This document shows positions 10,028-21,063 of a stretch of 38,988 nt of DNA, piece after piece. How positions within the stretch are numbered: position 1 is the first letter of the stretch; every line of letters begins with the position of its first letter. Below the pieces are notes generated by a model. That model saw only the letters and a list, made by a program, of their open reading frames with translations, was not told the origin of the DNA and ran no database searches. Source of the stretch: Zygnema cylindricum (taxonomy: Eukaryota > Streptophyta > Zygnematophyceae > Zygnematales > Zygnemataceae); the NCBI GenBank assembly GCA_037447655.1, contig JBBHKE010000955.1, forward strand, positions 188,001 to 226,988, in the 5' to 3' direction. The translations under genes were made by a program, and so were the position numbers.

Positions 10028-11262
10028 GGCTGTGACACTCCCCTCCCTCTCTCCTTACCACTCCCTCGTCCTCTCTCCTCCTTTCCTCTCTCCGTAAATC
10101 TCTCCCCTTCACCCTCCCTCACCTCCTTTCCATCTCCCTAATTTTACAATATAATTAGTTATTAGTGGTAAAAATTTTCGGGTATTTTGAGGGTACATTT
10201 TCAAAGATTTTTTTTATTATCACGAAGTTTTCTATTTGTAATCATTATTGGAAGGTAAGATTGTTACATTTCAATTGGTTGGCTCAAAAAAAGAATCCAA
10301 CAGCATCAGACAGTGTACTATGTGCATCATCTGACAGTTGTATAATTATAAACGGTGCAAAAAGAAAACATAACTTCAACATTGTTATTTTTAAAGTTGT
10401 TGAGCATGTCACCTCAACTCCTGCAAAAAATAGGTACACTTCTTTAAAGATTTAGCATGGATGGTACACTTCCTTGGAGATTTAGCGTGGATTGATAGAA
10501 CTTGCAGTCCACAAACGAAATCAGCGGTACAAATGGGTCTAGTTTAATGTACAATATTATTTATGCCTTCTTACGGCTCTGTGGGTTGTAACACTTTGGA
10601 AGGTATGCTTGCTTGAAATATGATGCTCACCATATTTTCCACACTATGTACGGTTGTCAAGTGCGCAATAACTTTGAAGGTAAATGAGTGATATTAGGGT
10701 ACATTTCCTCCATCAAAACTACCAAAAGAAAACGATTTACGCGAAACTTGCAGGTCCACTTATTTCGTCTCCTTGTTGTTCCTCTTGTCCACTAATTTTT
10801 ATGCATGTTTCATTAGCTAAATCAACAAGGTTGACTTTATTTAGAGTTTAGTTCAGTACCCCGTATGGCCCTAGAGTGAAGAGCATTGATCGTTGCCTAT
10901 TTATTTTGGCCTTTCAACATAATATTACTGGTGTTGTGTATCGAGCTGGATTCCAATTATTTTTTGTGGAGTTTGGGTTTATAGCACTTGATAATTTATA
11001 GGTGCACTTAGAGTGTTTAGAGTGTTTAGGTACACTTAGTGAGTTATTTGTATCATGATTCTGTTTTTTTCTGTTCGATATTCGATGTTTCAGTCATTTT
11101 GAACACTTTGCAAAAATACTGATTTTTTTTAACGCTTGTTTTGCATACAATCTTAGTTCTACTCGCTTCATTTTCGTCTCCATTTTTTCTTTAGCTTGTT
11201 TTTTTAGGGGTCTTTCAAGGTTTTCTATGCATTTTTGGCATCTTTGTCATTTCTGATGATTT
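10028..11262 (+). repeat. Dispersed repeat R, copy 2
   Basis: Second copy of the repeat at 1378-2838, same orientation, again starting with a C/T-rich tract, here only about 115 bp (10028-10142). Similarity runs through to GGGTCTTTCAAGGTTTTCTA near 11210-11230 and fades shortly after. The shorter tract suggests expansion in copy 1 or loss here. No coding capacity. Confidence 0.65.
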
Positions 11263-11989
11263 TGGAATTCAGAACCACAACTTTTTCTGATTGGCCATTG
11301 TAATGAATTACCAATATTTTTATGCATGCAACCCGTTTTTGTTTCAGTTTGACACTAATTATGTTTGATGGTAAAAAAGTATCCAGTTTCCTTCTCAAAT
11401 TATTTCAATTTGCATACATAAAGATAAGAAAATGGAGACACAAAACGGCACACAGTGACAAAACAAAGCAAAACATGTACCTCCTTAATTACAAGCAAAT
11501 TTCTTCAATGTAATAACCCCATGGGAGTGCCTCTTGATAGAACAAGGTTCGCCTGCTAAAGAAAAAATCACAAACGAATCTACGTGGATCGTTAAAAACC
11601 ATCTGGCAGAAAACGACAAGGAAACCGGCCTCTAAAAGTTTAGGTCAAAAATAGACGTTGACCTATTGTCTAAAAAAAACTGTCGGCCGTCATCAGGTTT
11701 TTTAAAAATCCGTACGACTAGAATGGTTGTATGATGACTGACATCTGTCACCAGCTTTCCTGTTGAAAAATGCGTGTTTACTTGTCGAGCTTTGGTCTCT
11801 ACGACAAGTACAGTACTGTACTGTACAGTACAGTACTATATTCGACGTTTTGACATAATGATTTTTCTCCAATTACAAGTGTGCAATAATCCACAGACAG
11901 TACAAATTCCGTACTAGTCTGATCGGTTTTGTACGGTAACTGAATGACTTCAGCGTCTTGTCGGTTCTGTACGGTAGCGGAAACTACAA
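11263..11989. other. Unassigned AT-rich DNA with a GTAC palindrome cluster
   Basis: No gene is seen. At about 11806-11838 there is a cluster of overlapping palindromes built from GTACAGTACTGTAC and its repeats, able to form a short hairpin or cruciform. Confidence 0.4.
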
Positions 11990-11991
11990 TA

Positions 11992-12449
11992 CACCGTGCA
12001 TCGCTACTAATGGAAAGAAATTAATACAGTAAAGAATTTAGTTAGTGTAGAGAAAAATAGTGTTACTAACGCTATTTTGGGTTCAATGACCTAAAGCCAT
12101 ACATTATCATAAATTAGCACTAATGCCGTACATTAACACTAATTTACATGCTAGCGAATCAAATTTGAGTGCACTCTCTTGTCGACGCCGCTCACTTTCA
12201 CGCGACAATTATCTGCCACTTTTTTAATGTACTTTTGGACCATAAAAAGAGCAGTTATTGTAGAGACTGGCACATTCTGTACAATACACAATTTAGATAC
12301 CTCCTAAATTACTGTAAACGACCCTAGTTAAATCGCACTTATAATTAGCCTAAAAGGAAAAATAATATTATTAAATGTATTTTAGGTTCAAGGGTCGAAA
12401 TTTATGGGCGCCGATATAGTGTTACTAACCCTATTAGCGATTCACGGTG
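11992..12449 (-). mobile_element. E-type MITE, copy 2 (TA target)
   Basis: Left end CACCGTGCATCGCTACTAAT and the reverse complement of the right end, CACCGTGAATCGCTAATAGG, form the TIR, flanked by TA at 11990-11991 and 12450-12451. Internal sequence near the right end (GGCGCCGATAT context) matches the left end of copy 1 at 27842 in inverted orientation. Length is 458 bp, non-coding. It lies about 110 bp beyond the 3' end of the LRR gene. Confidence 0.7.
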
Positions 12450-12558
12450 TACGGTAGTTAAGCTGCAATCGGATTACTGCATTGCACGTGTCAAAATTGA
12501 CGACATCGATTTCATCCTGGCTGATTCTAATGGTCAGTGTCTTGTGAAGAAAACCATT

Positions 12559-15500
12559 TTAGACACCACCACTGCTCCAACTCCTCCCTCTGCCGCCAGT
12601 TCCTCCATAAGTCGGAGAAGCCTTACAAGCTTCAATCTCTCGAGATTCCACAGGCCTAGATAAACCTTCATTTACTTCTTTGTCTGTGATATCAATGGGC
12701 TCGTCCTCCTGCACACATCCATCCATTCCCTCCATTGTGACAACTAAAACAAAGGACAATTCTGCGACAGAGAAAATCCTGTAAGCTTTGCTGCTGGTCA
12801 TCTGGTTTTAAAAGACTTTTAATTTGGAGATAACACTAAATGTTGGAGGGCAACAAACAGAAAAAATAGCTTAACAGAGGAATTATGCGAGCCCTATAGT
12901 TGCTGTGACTGGCATTCTTACAAAAAAACCGTGCGACTTTATTAAAAAAAATGTTTTTTTTGTACCCATGATGACTGGCCAGAGCTGTCAGTCATCGGGT
13001 ACACATATTAATTACCATGTAAGCCAAGCCATGCATGTTTGGAGACCAGCTTACCTCCTTTCTACGACGACAACGAAAGAAAAGGAATAGTAAACAAGCC
13101 ACAAGAAGAACAAATCCGATCCCGCCAGCAATACCAGCTATGGCACCAGTTCCGAGACTACTTGATTTCGAGCCTTCGATAAGAGTGCCAGGTGCGAGCA
13201 GCGGGAATGGGGGAGGTGAGGGAAGAAGGGGAGGAGGAGGAGATGGTGGAGATGGTGGGGGGGATGATTCTATAAATGAGGTACAGGACTGCAGACAACA
13301 GTAACAACGGGCAAGAAGAACGAATGCTCACTAGTCAGCACCTAGCTCTGGTGTGTAATAAATGTGAAAACCAAATCAGAATAAAAACTTACAAGGAAAA
13401 TGGCCTTACAAGCTGGTATATGCTTCCATCAGTTGAAATTTTAGGCCATAACTCCTCAGTCACATTGAACACCCACCATTGAATTGAACTAACAAAAATT
13501 AGCAAGCCAGGTTGGTATGAGGAACCTACTGGTGGTGAAAGGCCATTTCCACACAACACGAGAGTGTTGCTGATATTTATGTCTTTGATCTTGGTCAACC
13601 CAGCCGGTAGAGTGCCGGATAAAAAAGGATTGTTTTGCAAATGTACTGTCTGAAGATTCATCAGATTTAAGAAGGAACCCGGAAGTGGCCCGGCAATTTG
13701 ATTGTCATTCAAATGCAGCGTTGTTAACTGCATCTCATGAAAACAACACCCCATTTATAAGAGCACCATAATACCAAACATTTTACTGCTATAAAAGACC
13801 AGATCCACCCGTCAAACACCGGCATACTAAATAGTCATAAGTCTGAGAATGAAGATGGTCTAGAAAATGAAGACAGTCTCGAGAATGAAGACAGACAAGA
13901 GAATGAAGACGTCTAGAAAATGGTTATAATATTGATAGACATGCAAAGCTGAGATATTCTCACGGGAAATTGTCACCATCCTCATATCCATCGCAAGAGT
14001 TTGTAATTCAAGTGGGACAAGTACATCGTCCACCTACCTTCCGGCAGCTCCCAATTGAATACGGGATGCTTCCAGTAAATTGGTTAGTACTCATCTTCAC
14101 GGTGACAAGACTTAAGCATGTCCCAAAATCCGGCACTCCTTCTGACAACAAATTGTTGCTTACGTCAAACGTTTCCAAATTCTCAAGGTTTCCGAGATAA
14201 AGGGATGCTCCACTCAACCGGTTATTTTGAAAGTATATTTCCTGGAAGAGCATACGGTGAATGTTATAAGACAGAAAAGGTCAAAAAAATTCGACACAGA
14301 GACAAACGCCAAATGCAAAAGCATTTGTAAATTGAAGCCAATTACATATGAGAAATATCGGAATGAATGTGTTATATCCGGTCCCATCCACCGGCATTGT
14401 AAGCTGACACCCATTGTTAGAGGATGCTCTCTCTCTTTTTCACCCTCCACTAACTACAGTTAGCAATCTCAAAGTGAAGTCGGCAAATTTCCAGCTTGAG
14501 CAAAAATATACTCCCTTATTTGTACATATATATATAAAACCTTACAGACGCACAAGTATAAAGTTTTACCTTCAGAGATTTGGCATTGTTTAAGCCACCA
14601 GGGATGGTAGCTTGAAGGTTGTTGTTGGATAGATCCAGGAATTGAAGATCAGTCAAGTAACTCCATGGATCATCAGGAATTTTCCCAGTTAAAGATTTCA
14701 GAGGAAGGCTTATTCGTGTCACATTGCCTGACTCACAAGTAAAACCCTGCAAAATTTAAAGTGGGGCCGGCATTGCCACTGTTCTTAAAATTACAAAACA
14801 AAGTATAAATTTCAAACTATGGCAGTTTATAACGGTTCCTTCTCCGTCATTCTCCTTTGATGCCAGACATTGGAAAACCGATATCAAATCTCAACACTGT
14901 CCAGTGATTTTCAAAAACAGCTAAGAATGCCATCAAAGTTATCAATCACATTATGCATGTCTTTTCAAGAGTCTCGCCACTCTTCAACTGAAATATGTCC
15001 ACAACCTGGCCTCTTCTCCCTCCGTGACACTAACGAAATGGAATTACCGAGGTCGTCTCTGAATTTTTTCTCGAAAAACGTCAGCCTTCTAATCCCTCAT
15101 ATAGCAAAAAACAGTTGTGAAACATGCAATGCTGGCAACAAAAAAAAATACCATTCATCAAACCATGTAAAATATGAAAAATGTGAACAACAACTAGACT
15201 TGGAGAGGCTAAGTCAGCCTGACGACTCTTTGCTATTGGCAATGGCAAATGAATTCATTTAGGAACTTTTAAAGTTCCAACGCAGCTCTAAGAATGTGTT
15301 GAATTATAGGAAGAATAGCAAAACTGCACATGACAGGCTAATAACACATATGCAATCACTTGCGTTACTTGCCAGCAATCACAGAAATCGTACAAAAACC
15401 TGTACTATTTGTACACTTTTCTGTACAATTCCTGCAATCACTGGACAGTAACTCCAGTAACTGCGCAGGCGTAATTGCACTAAAAGCAGTCCTAAGCTTT

Positions 15501-15800
15501 GGAAATTCAAGAAATCTAGAAATATGTCAAGAGAAGAATACGCCATTTGCTAAGAAACAGTGACAAATAACCACTGACTCGGTTAGAATCGGGTCTAACC
15601 TCGTATGAGCAAAAGTCAGTATTAATCTCTGGCAACCATGATGCTCTCAGAGCTCCAGTAGGATCAATCTTGTCAGCAAAAGTCGCCCAATTCACTTCCT
15701 GTCCAAAAGAAACAAGCATCCCTCGGAACAAAACTAAAACAAAAGCTCCTACGTCAACTAGCTTTCTACTAGCCATGGATTTCCCTGGCAAAAGTCTCAT
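12559..15800 (-). CDS. LRR receptor-like protein, membrane-anchored, no kinase
   Basis: Predicted coding exons, all phase 0: 15600-15800, 14570-14746, 14038-14241, 13410-13727 (or ending 13494), 13055-13288, plus a 3' exon near 12559-12760 whose acceptor is uncertain. Order of domains: signal peptide (about 1-34; a second ATG at residue 9 has the better context), cysteine-flanked N-cap (FCSYE/GFTC), about five LRRs of about 24 residues (LTDLQFLDLSNNNLQATIP, NLETFDVSNNLL, LTTLHLNDNQIAGPLP), a Cys/Pro-rich stalk (PPPSPPSPPPP), one helix GIAGGIGFVLLVACLLFLFF and the stop-transfer RCRRRK. The N-terminus faces the apoplast. A kinase would be expected downstream in an LRR receptor kinase, but none is found before the MITE at 12449. 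The best acceptor (after 12758) gives only NCPLF then stop. It may be a true LRR-RLP or a truncated kinase gene. Confidence 0.8.
13841..13920. repeat. 18-bp minisatellite in LRR gene intron
   Basis: About four and a half imperfect copies of an 18-bp unit of the type GTCTNGAGAATGAAGACA lie in the intron between the third and fourth coding exons (13728-14037). Confidence 0.75.
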
Positions 15801-16309
15801 TTTCTGCTTTATCTTCTTCCTTTGTTTTTTTTAAACAAACTCCTGTATGAAAATACTAAACCTTGTAATGTCCAGTTCTCTTATCTTAGCCCTGGAAAAA
15901 GATTGTGCCATTGTTATTCTACTTAATCCCTCACTTTAATTATTTAATTCTTTAACACTCCCGTCACAAAGTTATCTTTTAACTAATTATCGTCCCATTT
16001 TTGGCTGAATGTTCAGCTGAAATGTACGGCAAGAAGAAAATTGACCAGTTTTTTGTCTACAATTAGATTGGCAGTTCTCATAATTCCTGCTGTTGCTTGC
16101 AACTGCAAAAGTTCACTCTTCCTTTGATAGCAAACAAATAAAAAACAAATAGCAAAAGTTGCCGTTGCTGTTTGAAACTGACGATTTCGTCTCAACGTTC
16201 AAACGTGCGAATAAAATAGGAAACTATATGAGGTTATTATCGTACTATATGTGTTTTTTAATTTTTTACATAGTTGTTCAAAACGCATTTTACACACGAT
16301 TCAAACGCG
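15801..16309 (-). promoter_or_regulatory. Upstream region of the LRR gene
   Basis: On the minus strand this region leads into the LRR start codon. The last 30 bp before the ATG are purine-rich, a plausible leader. I see no clear TATA box at a fixed distance, so only the position supports a promoter role. Confidence 0.25.
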
Positions 16310-16330
16310 CGTACAATACGTAGAAACTGG
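16310..16330 (+). repeat. 21-bp exact repeat, copy 1
   Basis: The stretch containing GTACAATACGTAGAAACTGG recurs exactly at 16904-16924. In both places it is followed within about 20 bp by GAAAAAATNGAAAAAAT-like A-rich DNA, suggesting remnants of one larger repeat. Confidence 0.6.
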
Positions 16331-16418
16331 CGAGGTCGATTTGAAAAAATCGAAAAAATCGTTAATGAATTTCTGTCTGTACAATTTTGTACATGTAAAA
16401 AAAATTGAATTGAACATG

Positions 16419-16492
16419 TACCGCAGTTTGTACGTAGTCTACTTTTGTAACTTGTAGGCCCAGGTTCGAATCCTCGCTAACGCTGTTTTTTT
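16419..16492 (+). ncRNA. tRNA 3'-half relic with Pol III terminator
   Basis: A perfect B-box GGTTCGAATCC is at 16463-16473 inside a recognisable T-arm, and a run of seven T follows at 16486-16492, as at the end of Pol III genes. An A-box-like CCGCAGTTTGTACG lies at 16421-16434. The anticodon arm does not pair properly and no 5' acceptor matches the 3' strand (CTAACGC), so this is a decayed tRNA or the head of a tRNA-derived SINE rather than a working gene. Confidence 0.4.
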
Positions 16493-16903
16493 CTCAGAGT
16501 TACAGCTTCGACAACGGCTTGAACGGCAGTTTCACTGTCTACTTCCGTGGCGTTACTAATGGCAGCTTCCTTTAAGATTCGTTTTCATGGCGGCTTCTTT
16601 GAAAAAAAATTAATGAAGACGTTCGTACACATTTTGAACTTACGGCGCGCAAATAGTGTGACGCTGAAACGTCTCTTTTTTTAAATTGTTCGTACATGTA
16701 CGATAAAATTTCGTACACATCCGACCACATTCCGTTTCGGTTTACAGAACAGAAAGTACCAATTCGTGTATCGGTATCTTTTCGTAAGCTTTCGTACGAT
16801 TACCGTGAAAAACCGTGCGGTTACCGTGGTTTTTTTGTTGGTTTTCCGTAAATTCCAGTTTCAGTTTACAGTAGACGTTTTTTTGCGATTTTTTCAAAAG
16901 TCA

Positions 16904-16924
16904 CGTACAATACGTAGAAACTGG
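16904..16924 (+). repeat. 21-bp exact repeat, copy 2
   Basis: Second exact copy of the 21-mer at 16310-16330, in the same orientation about 594 bp downstream. Confidence 0.6.
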
Positions 16925-17066
16925 AAAAAATGAAAAAATAGCGCGATTTGATCAACTAGGCTTTTTTATTTAAAGTATGTGTAATACGCGTATAGTATGG
17001 GGTAATCACAAATAAGGTTTCCAATGGCGTATATTTTTTCCGTATGGGAAAGCGCAAGGAAACCTT

Positions 17067-17268
17067 ACATCGTGTATCGCGAAAAGTTTGGCCACTTAAA
17101 AAACATCTTTACGTGCACACTTGTCGGACTGCTAATCTGACGGTTGCGAGTGAAGATATAATTCTCACCTCCGATTGGTGGCCTCCAATCAAAATCCGAT
17201 AAATGTGCACGGAGAAAATATGTGTTAAGTGGCGAAAAAAACGTCAGCACTAATAGCAATACACGGTA
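17067..17268. mobile_element. M-type short MITE, copy 1
   Basis: About 200 bp with long inverted repeats: both ends contain GCCACTTAA and then CGTGCACA reading inward. Outer ends resemble CGTGTATCGC and TA flanks are present. It is related to copies at 17403 and 21772. Non-coding. Confidence 0.6.
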
Positions 17269-17402
17269 CACTTTCACTTCGATAAAATTTCCCTCCAAGG
17301 GCGGGTTTCAAAATGGTCGGTGGCGCTTCTGTGTGAGCTATCACACGTGTGATCGGACCTTTTAGAAAACGAATTACGTAAGTTCAGCAGGTTTGAAAAT
17401 TA

Positions 17403-17601
17403 CAGTACAGTATTAATGGCTTTTTCGTTACTTATAACATCTTTTGTCCGTGCACACACGTCCGATTTTGAGATTCGGAAAGGTGAGAATCGTGCCTTTC
17501 AGTCGCAACCGTCAGATTAACAATAAGACAAGTGTGCACGGAGAGCAAAGTGTTTTTAAGGAGAGAGAAAAAAACATCAACGCTAATGGCGATAGACGGT
17601 G
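17403..17601. mobile_element. M-type short MITE, copy 2
   Basis: Inverted CCGTGCACAC (left) and GTGTGCACGG (right) lie about 70-80 bp from each end, TA flanks sit at 17401-17402 and 17602-17603, and the right end GCGATAGACGGTG is shared in pattern with copies 1 and 3. Confidence 0.6.
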
Positions 17602-17733
17602 TAATATCATCAACTCCATTATTGTGTCCTTGAACATTAGTAGGGTTGTTGTGTCCCTCCACTCTTGATAGTTTTCGCTCTGTAAACCGGGATGACGTCA
17701 GTATCGAAAGCAAGTTCAACCACACTCAAATAA

Positions 17734-18696
17734 GGGTACTTTCGCATGCGCTAAAGTTACAGTTATTTTCTGTCGTTTTCCTCCATAACTTAGAAAATAG
17801 CGAGAAAATCTGCATCTGTACCAGAAAATTGAAATTACCACCGTGCAAGTTGCGTTACTTTTAAATTTTATATGTACTGGAGTTTGTCGTTTAGAGCGAT
17901 GCATTTTGTCGTCTAGCGCGTTTCGACCCTCTTTCGCGTCCTTCCAGCTCATCTTCAAACTTTACATAAAATTACCTCGCGAGGTGATTTTAAATAAAAT
18001 TCCATGAGGTGAGCGAATAGAAAGATGTTGTCGCACGTATCGTAAGTTTTTGACATTTTTTGTGCACGGGTTACCAAAAAAAAAACCCTCTGCACATTTC
18101 CAGCCTGTGCGTGACTTTTTTCCGTGCGTTTTTTTCCGTACAGGGGCTGTGGAGGGCGTCTCGACCAACGGATGACATTTTGCAAAAGAGAAGTCCGTGA
18201 AAGCGCCTCTCTCTCTCTCTCCTTCTCCCACTACCGCGTCTACCTCACAATTCTTGCAATGAAGACGCCAATAATGGTATCAAAAGAAAGATCTCTAAAA
18301 ACGACTTCTTTTTACCATATTTGGGCGTATTTTGATGGCAAGTAGAGTGAGAAAAGACTAAAAAATAAAATCGGGAAACCATGGAGGAAATTTTTAAAAT
18401 TTGTGACGTCGACCCTGTCATAATTGAGCGTGACATCAAAATGTCACAAACCCTAAACATCTACAATGTCATAAGTAGATAGACGTCTACAACCGTCGCT
18501 ATTTTGTAAACGTCATCAATTGTCGCAAGTTTTGTAGTCGTCTACAACCGTCACAAATTACACCCACGTCTACATCCGTCACATCTAAAGTAACGCTTTC
18601 ATTTCTTTACATACGAATGCATTGAAAGTAGTATAGAAAATCTTCGCTAAAAATAAAGTTACAAGACTAAAGTTTCGGTTACATGCGAAAGTACCC
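17734..18696 (-). mobile_element. P4-type TIR element, copy d
   Basis: A perfect 15-bp TIR, GGGTACTTTCGCATG with CATGCGAAAGTACCC, is flanked by TAA at 17731-17733 and 18697-18699. This is the cleanest member of the P4 family in the window and lies in the same orientation as copy b. The centre has the palindrome AAAATTACCTCGCGAGGTGA plus TTTT (17968-17991). No transposase is encoded. Confidence 0.88.
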
Positions 18697-18754
18697 TAAA
18701 TATTTTAAAGGTAAGTCTGGTTTTTCCAAGCAATTCTGGTAAGATATTTTGCAT

Positions 18755-19077
18755 TTAAAAGCCTCGGCTCGCTTGACAAACACCTATGTTATTGTCCTCA
18801 TACCAATCACAACAACTCGTTTGCCAAACTTTATGTGGGGATCCGAATCCCCCCATGAAGTACAATCTCAACATTGTTTCTAGGTTCCAAGTCCTTTTAT
18901 AAAACACAATTGTACTATATTGATATTTTCTAGGCTCAAACCTCGCCATGCAACACATAATTTCGAGACTCCAAATTCCCCCATGAAACACAATCTAGAC
19001 ATGTTTTTCATGCCTTCAAACGGAATAGCATCACATAACCAGCTATGATTGGTGGCCCGAACATTAGACGTTAACAA
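18755..19077. repeat. Decayed tandem repeat (about 60-70 bp unit)
   Basis: Degenerate copies of CCCCATGAANNACAATCTNNACAT and of TCNAGRYTCCAAATTC-like sequence alternate across this stretch. This produces the repetitive FMGxFG-type peptides seen in the minus-strand frames, which I do not regard as a protein. Confidence 0.45.
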
Positions 19078-19079
19078 TG

Positions 19080-21039
19080 ATTAGCGCATAACGGGAGGAA
19101 ATGGATAACCGGAGGTTGAATAACTTATGTATACAGGTACATTGTAACACATAAGGACCAAAAACTGCTCTTAGAATAACAAAAATACTAGAATGGGGCT
19201 TTGGGTAGTTTTATTAATTAGAATTCAGCTCCAAAAGACGGGGCTAATTTGAAACCATTGGAAGAATTAGTGTTCAAAAATATCATTTAGTGTTATTAAT
19301 GCTATATTGTGGTCAAGGGACAAAAGTAACTAAACACCGACTTAGTGTTTTTAGCACTAGTAGCAGCTCACTTAGCAGTACATACATACTGCTGCGCTAT
19401 TTAAACCGAAAATGATTATCAGCGACCCGAGTCACAAAAGAAAAAGAAAAGAATTCCAGATCGAGTACAACTAGCTATAAAATTTGTGCTCGTGGAGTAC
19501 AAGGTTTTTTGCAACATTGTTTAGATAATTTGACACAAGAATTGATCACCAATGGATCACTTCCTATCTGGCAAGCTACACCGCCCATGTTAGCTTTCAT
19601 AATACTAAATTAGTTGTGGTTTGTTTGGGCTAGAAGTCACAAAACATTGTCAACAAGACTATTCAACATGGACTACTCTCCCACATCTCTCTGCAATAAA
19701 CTATTATTATTAAGTATAATTTTGCACTAACTCTTGTAAATCCTCAATGCTGATACTGATGGACGGTGTACTGTGAAGACAGATTTTCACAGCTAACAAC
19801 TTGCACATGTTGCCCAACTGGGGCGTATATGTTACGCCCCAAAATTAAAGCATTAGTACATTATAATATATACGCCATTGTTGCTACAATGTCGTACAAC
19901 GGTGTATCATAAGACTAAACACTAATTATCTATGTCCCGACGATGATTGCAATGAAATTAAGATTTAACTAACAATTTTAATCGTACATGCCTGCATCAA
20001 ATGTACATTACAACTGTACATCAAGCCTCTAGCTCAAATTTAAAACATTTAGTGTGAACATAATATTGCAGGTGAAACGCAAACGAAATGCGTAACTTGC
20101 CATTTGAGGTACAAATGCGTAATACTACGGTACATATCAACTTTATATAGTAACCTGACAGGGTTTTCTCCAGAGCAAACTCAAAGTATGAGCACATGTT
20201 ATCAGCCTCAATCGAGGTAGAAAATACTTAGATATTGAAAACTTTAATGGGACTTGTTCGAGTGATTACACTATCAAAGATTTACCCTCATTTCTGAGGT
20301 CAAATTGCACAATTTGTACAATTTTTTGGGTAAATTAAGAATACAGTTGCCTGAAATTCCTAAAATTCACCCTTAACATTAGGGAAGATTTCTTCAGTGT
20401 AATAGCCTTAAGTAAGAGACCAAAATGATAAAAGAAATCTGATACTGCAATATAAACTCCGATTATAAAATTTAAGATTCATCATTTGTTTTATTAACGT
20501 GAGGGGAAGCAGAGAGAATGAAAAGATCTTGATTAGACACTGTTACGAATAGTAGTTAACACTTTTCTTCTTAAGGTCTTTGTCGGATTTGAGAATAAAG
20601 GACAAATTAAAACAAAAAAAAACTAATAAAACTGATCGCTTCTGGTTAAAAAAAGATTGAAAAAGTGAAAAAATGCAGAAAAAACAATACCATCACAACC
20701 AAAAATCAATAACAAAGGACCACATCCTTACAAAAGACGGGGAAAAACGTGAAAGTTGTGGAAAACACAATTATCATCGTAACCCGCTAACAATTTTGAC
20801 TTATGTGAAAGTCAAACTTTAATCATAGTCTCAACAATAAACAAGCAAATCAACCATCCCATTGTTTAATCAGACATTCAAAATAGTAATGAATTCAAAA
20901 AGTCTTTAAATAAGATTAATAACCACAATGTGGATTGCTTGAAGGTTCTCCAAGAAACACTGCTTCCACTGCAATAATGATTTAATCCAAGCTTTATTTT
21001 TCTGAAGAATAACTAGCAAACCAAACCATTTTGTTATGT
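19080..21039. other. AT-rich intergenic DNA
   Basis: No coding frame, RNA gene or complete mobile element is recognised. Weak similarity to the E-type ends (GTGTTATTAATGCTAT at about 19290) suggests an eroded MITE. A 7-bp perfect hairpin, GGGGCGT/ACGCCCC, is at 19820-19840. Confidence 0.4.
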
Positions 21040-21045
21040 TTTATT
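21040..21045 (-). terminator. Poly(A) signal AATAAA
   Basis: AATAAA on the minus strand lies 19 nt after the stop codon of the cysteine-rich gene. The position fits a near-upstream polyadenylation element. Confidence 0.6.
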
Positions 21046-21063
21046 AGGTGTAAGCAGAAACAC

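Noticed and set aside
12452-12664. Plus-strand open frame antisense to the LRR 3' exon
   Set aside because: It looks protein-like for about 70 codons but runs out of a MITE end, lacks an ATG and overlaps the likelier minus-strand gene.
14870-15262. 130-codon plus-strand frame
   Set aside because: It lies inside the first intron of the LRR gene on the opposite strand, with no splice or promoter support.
19820-19840. 7-bp hairpin as a terminator
   Set aside because: No transcription unit ends here, and bacterial-type terminators do not apply to this genome.
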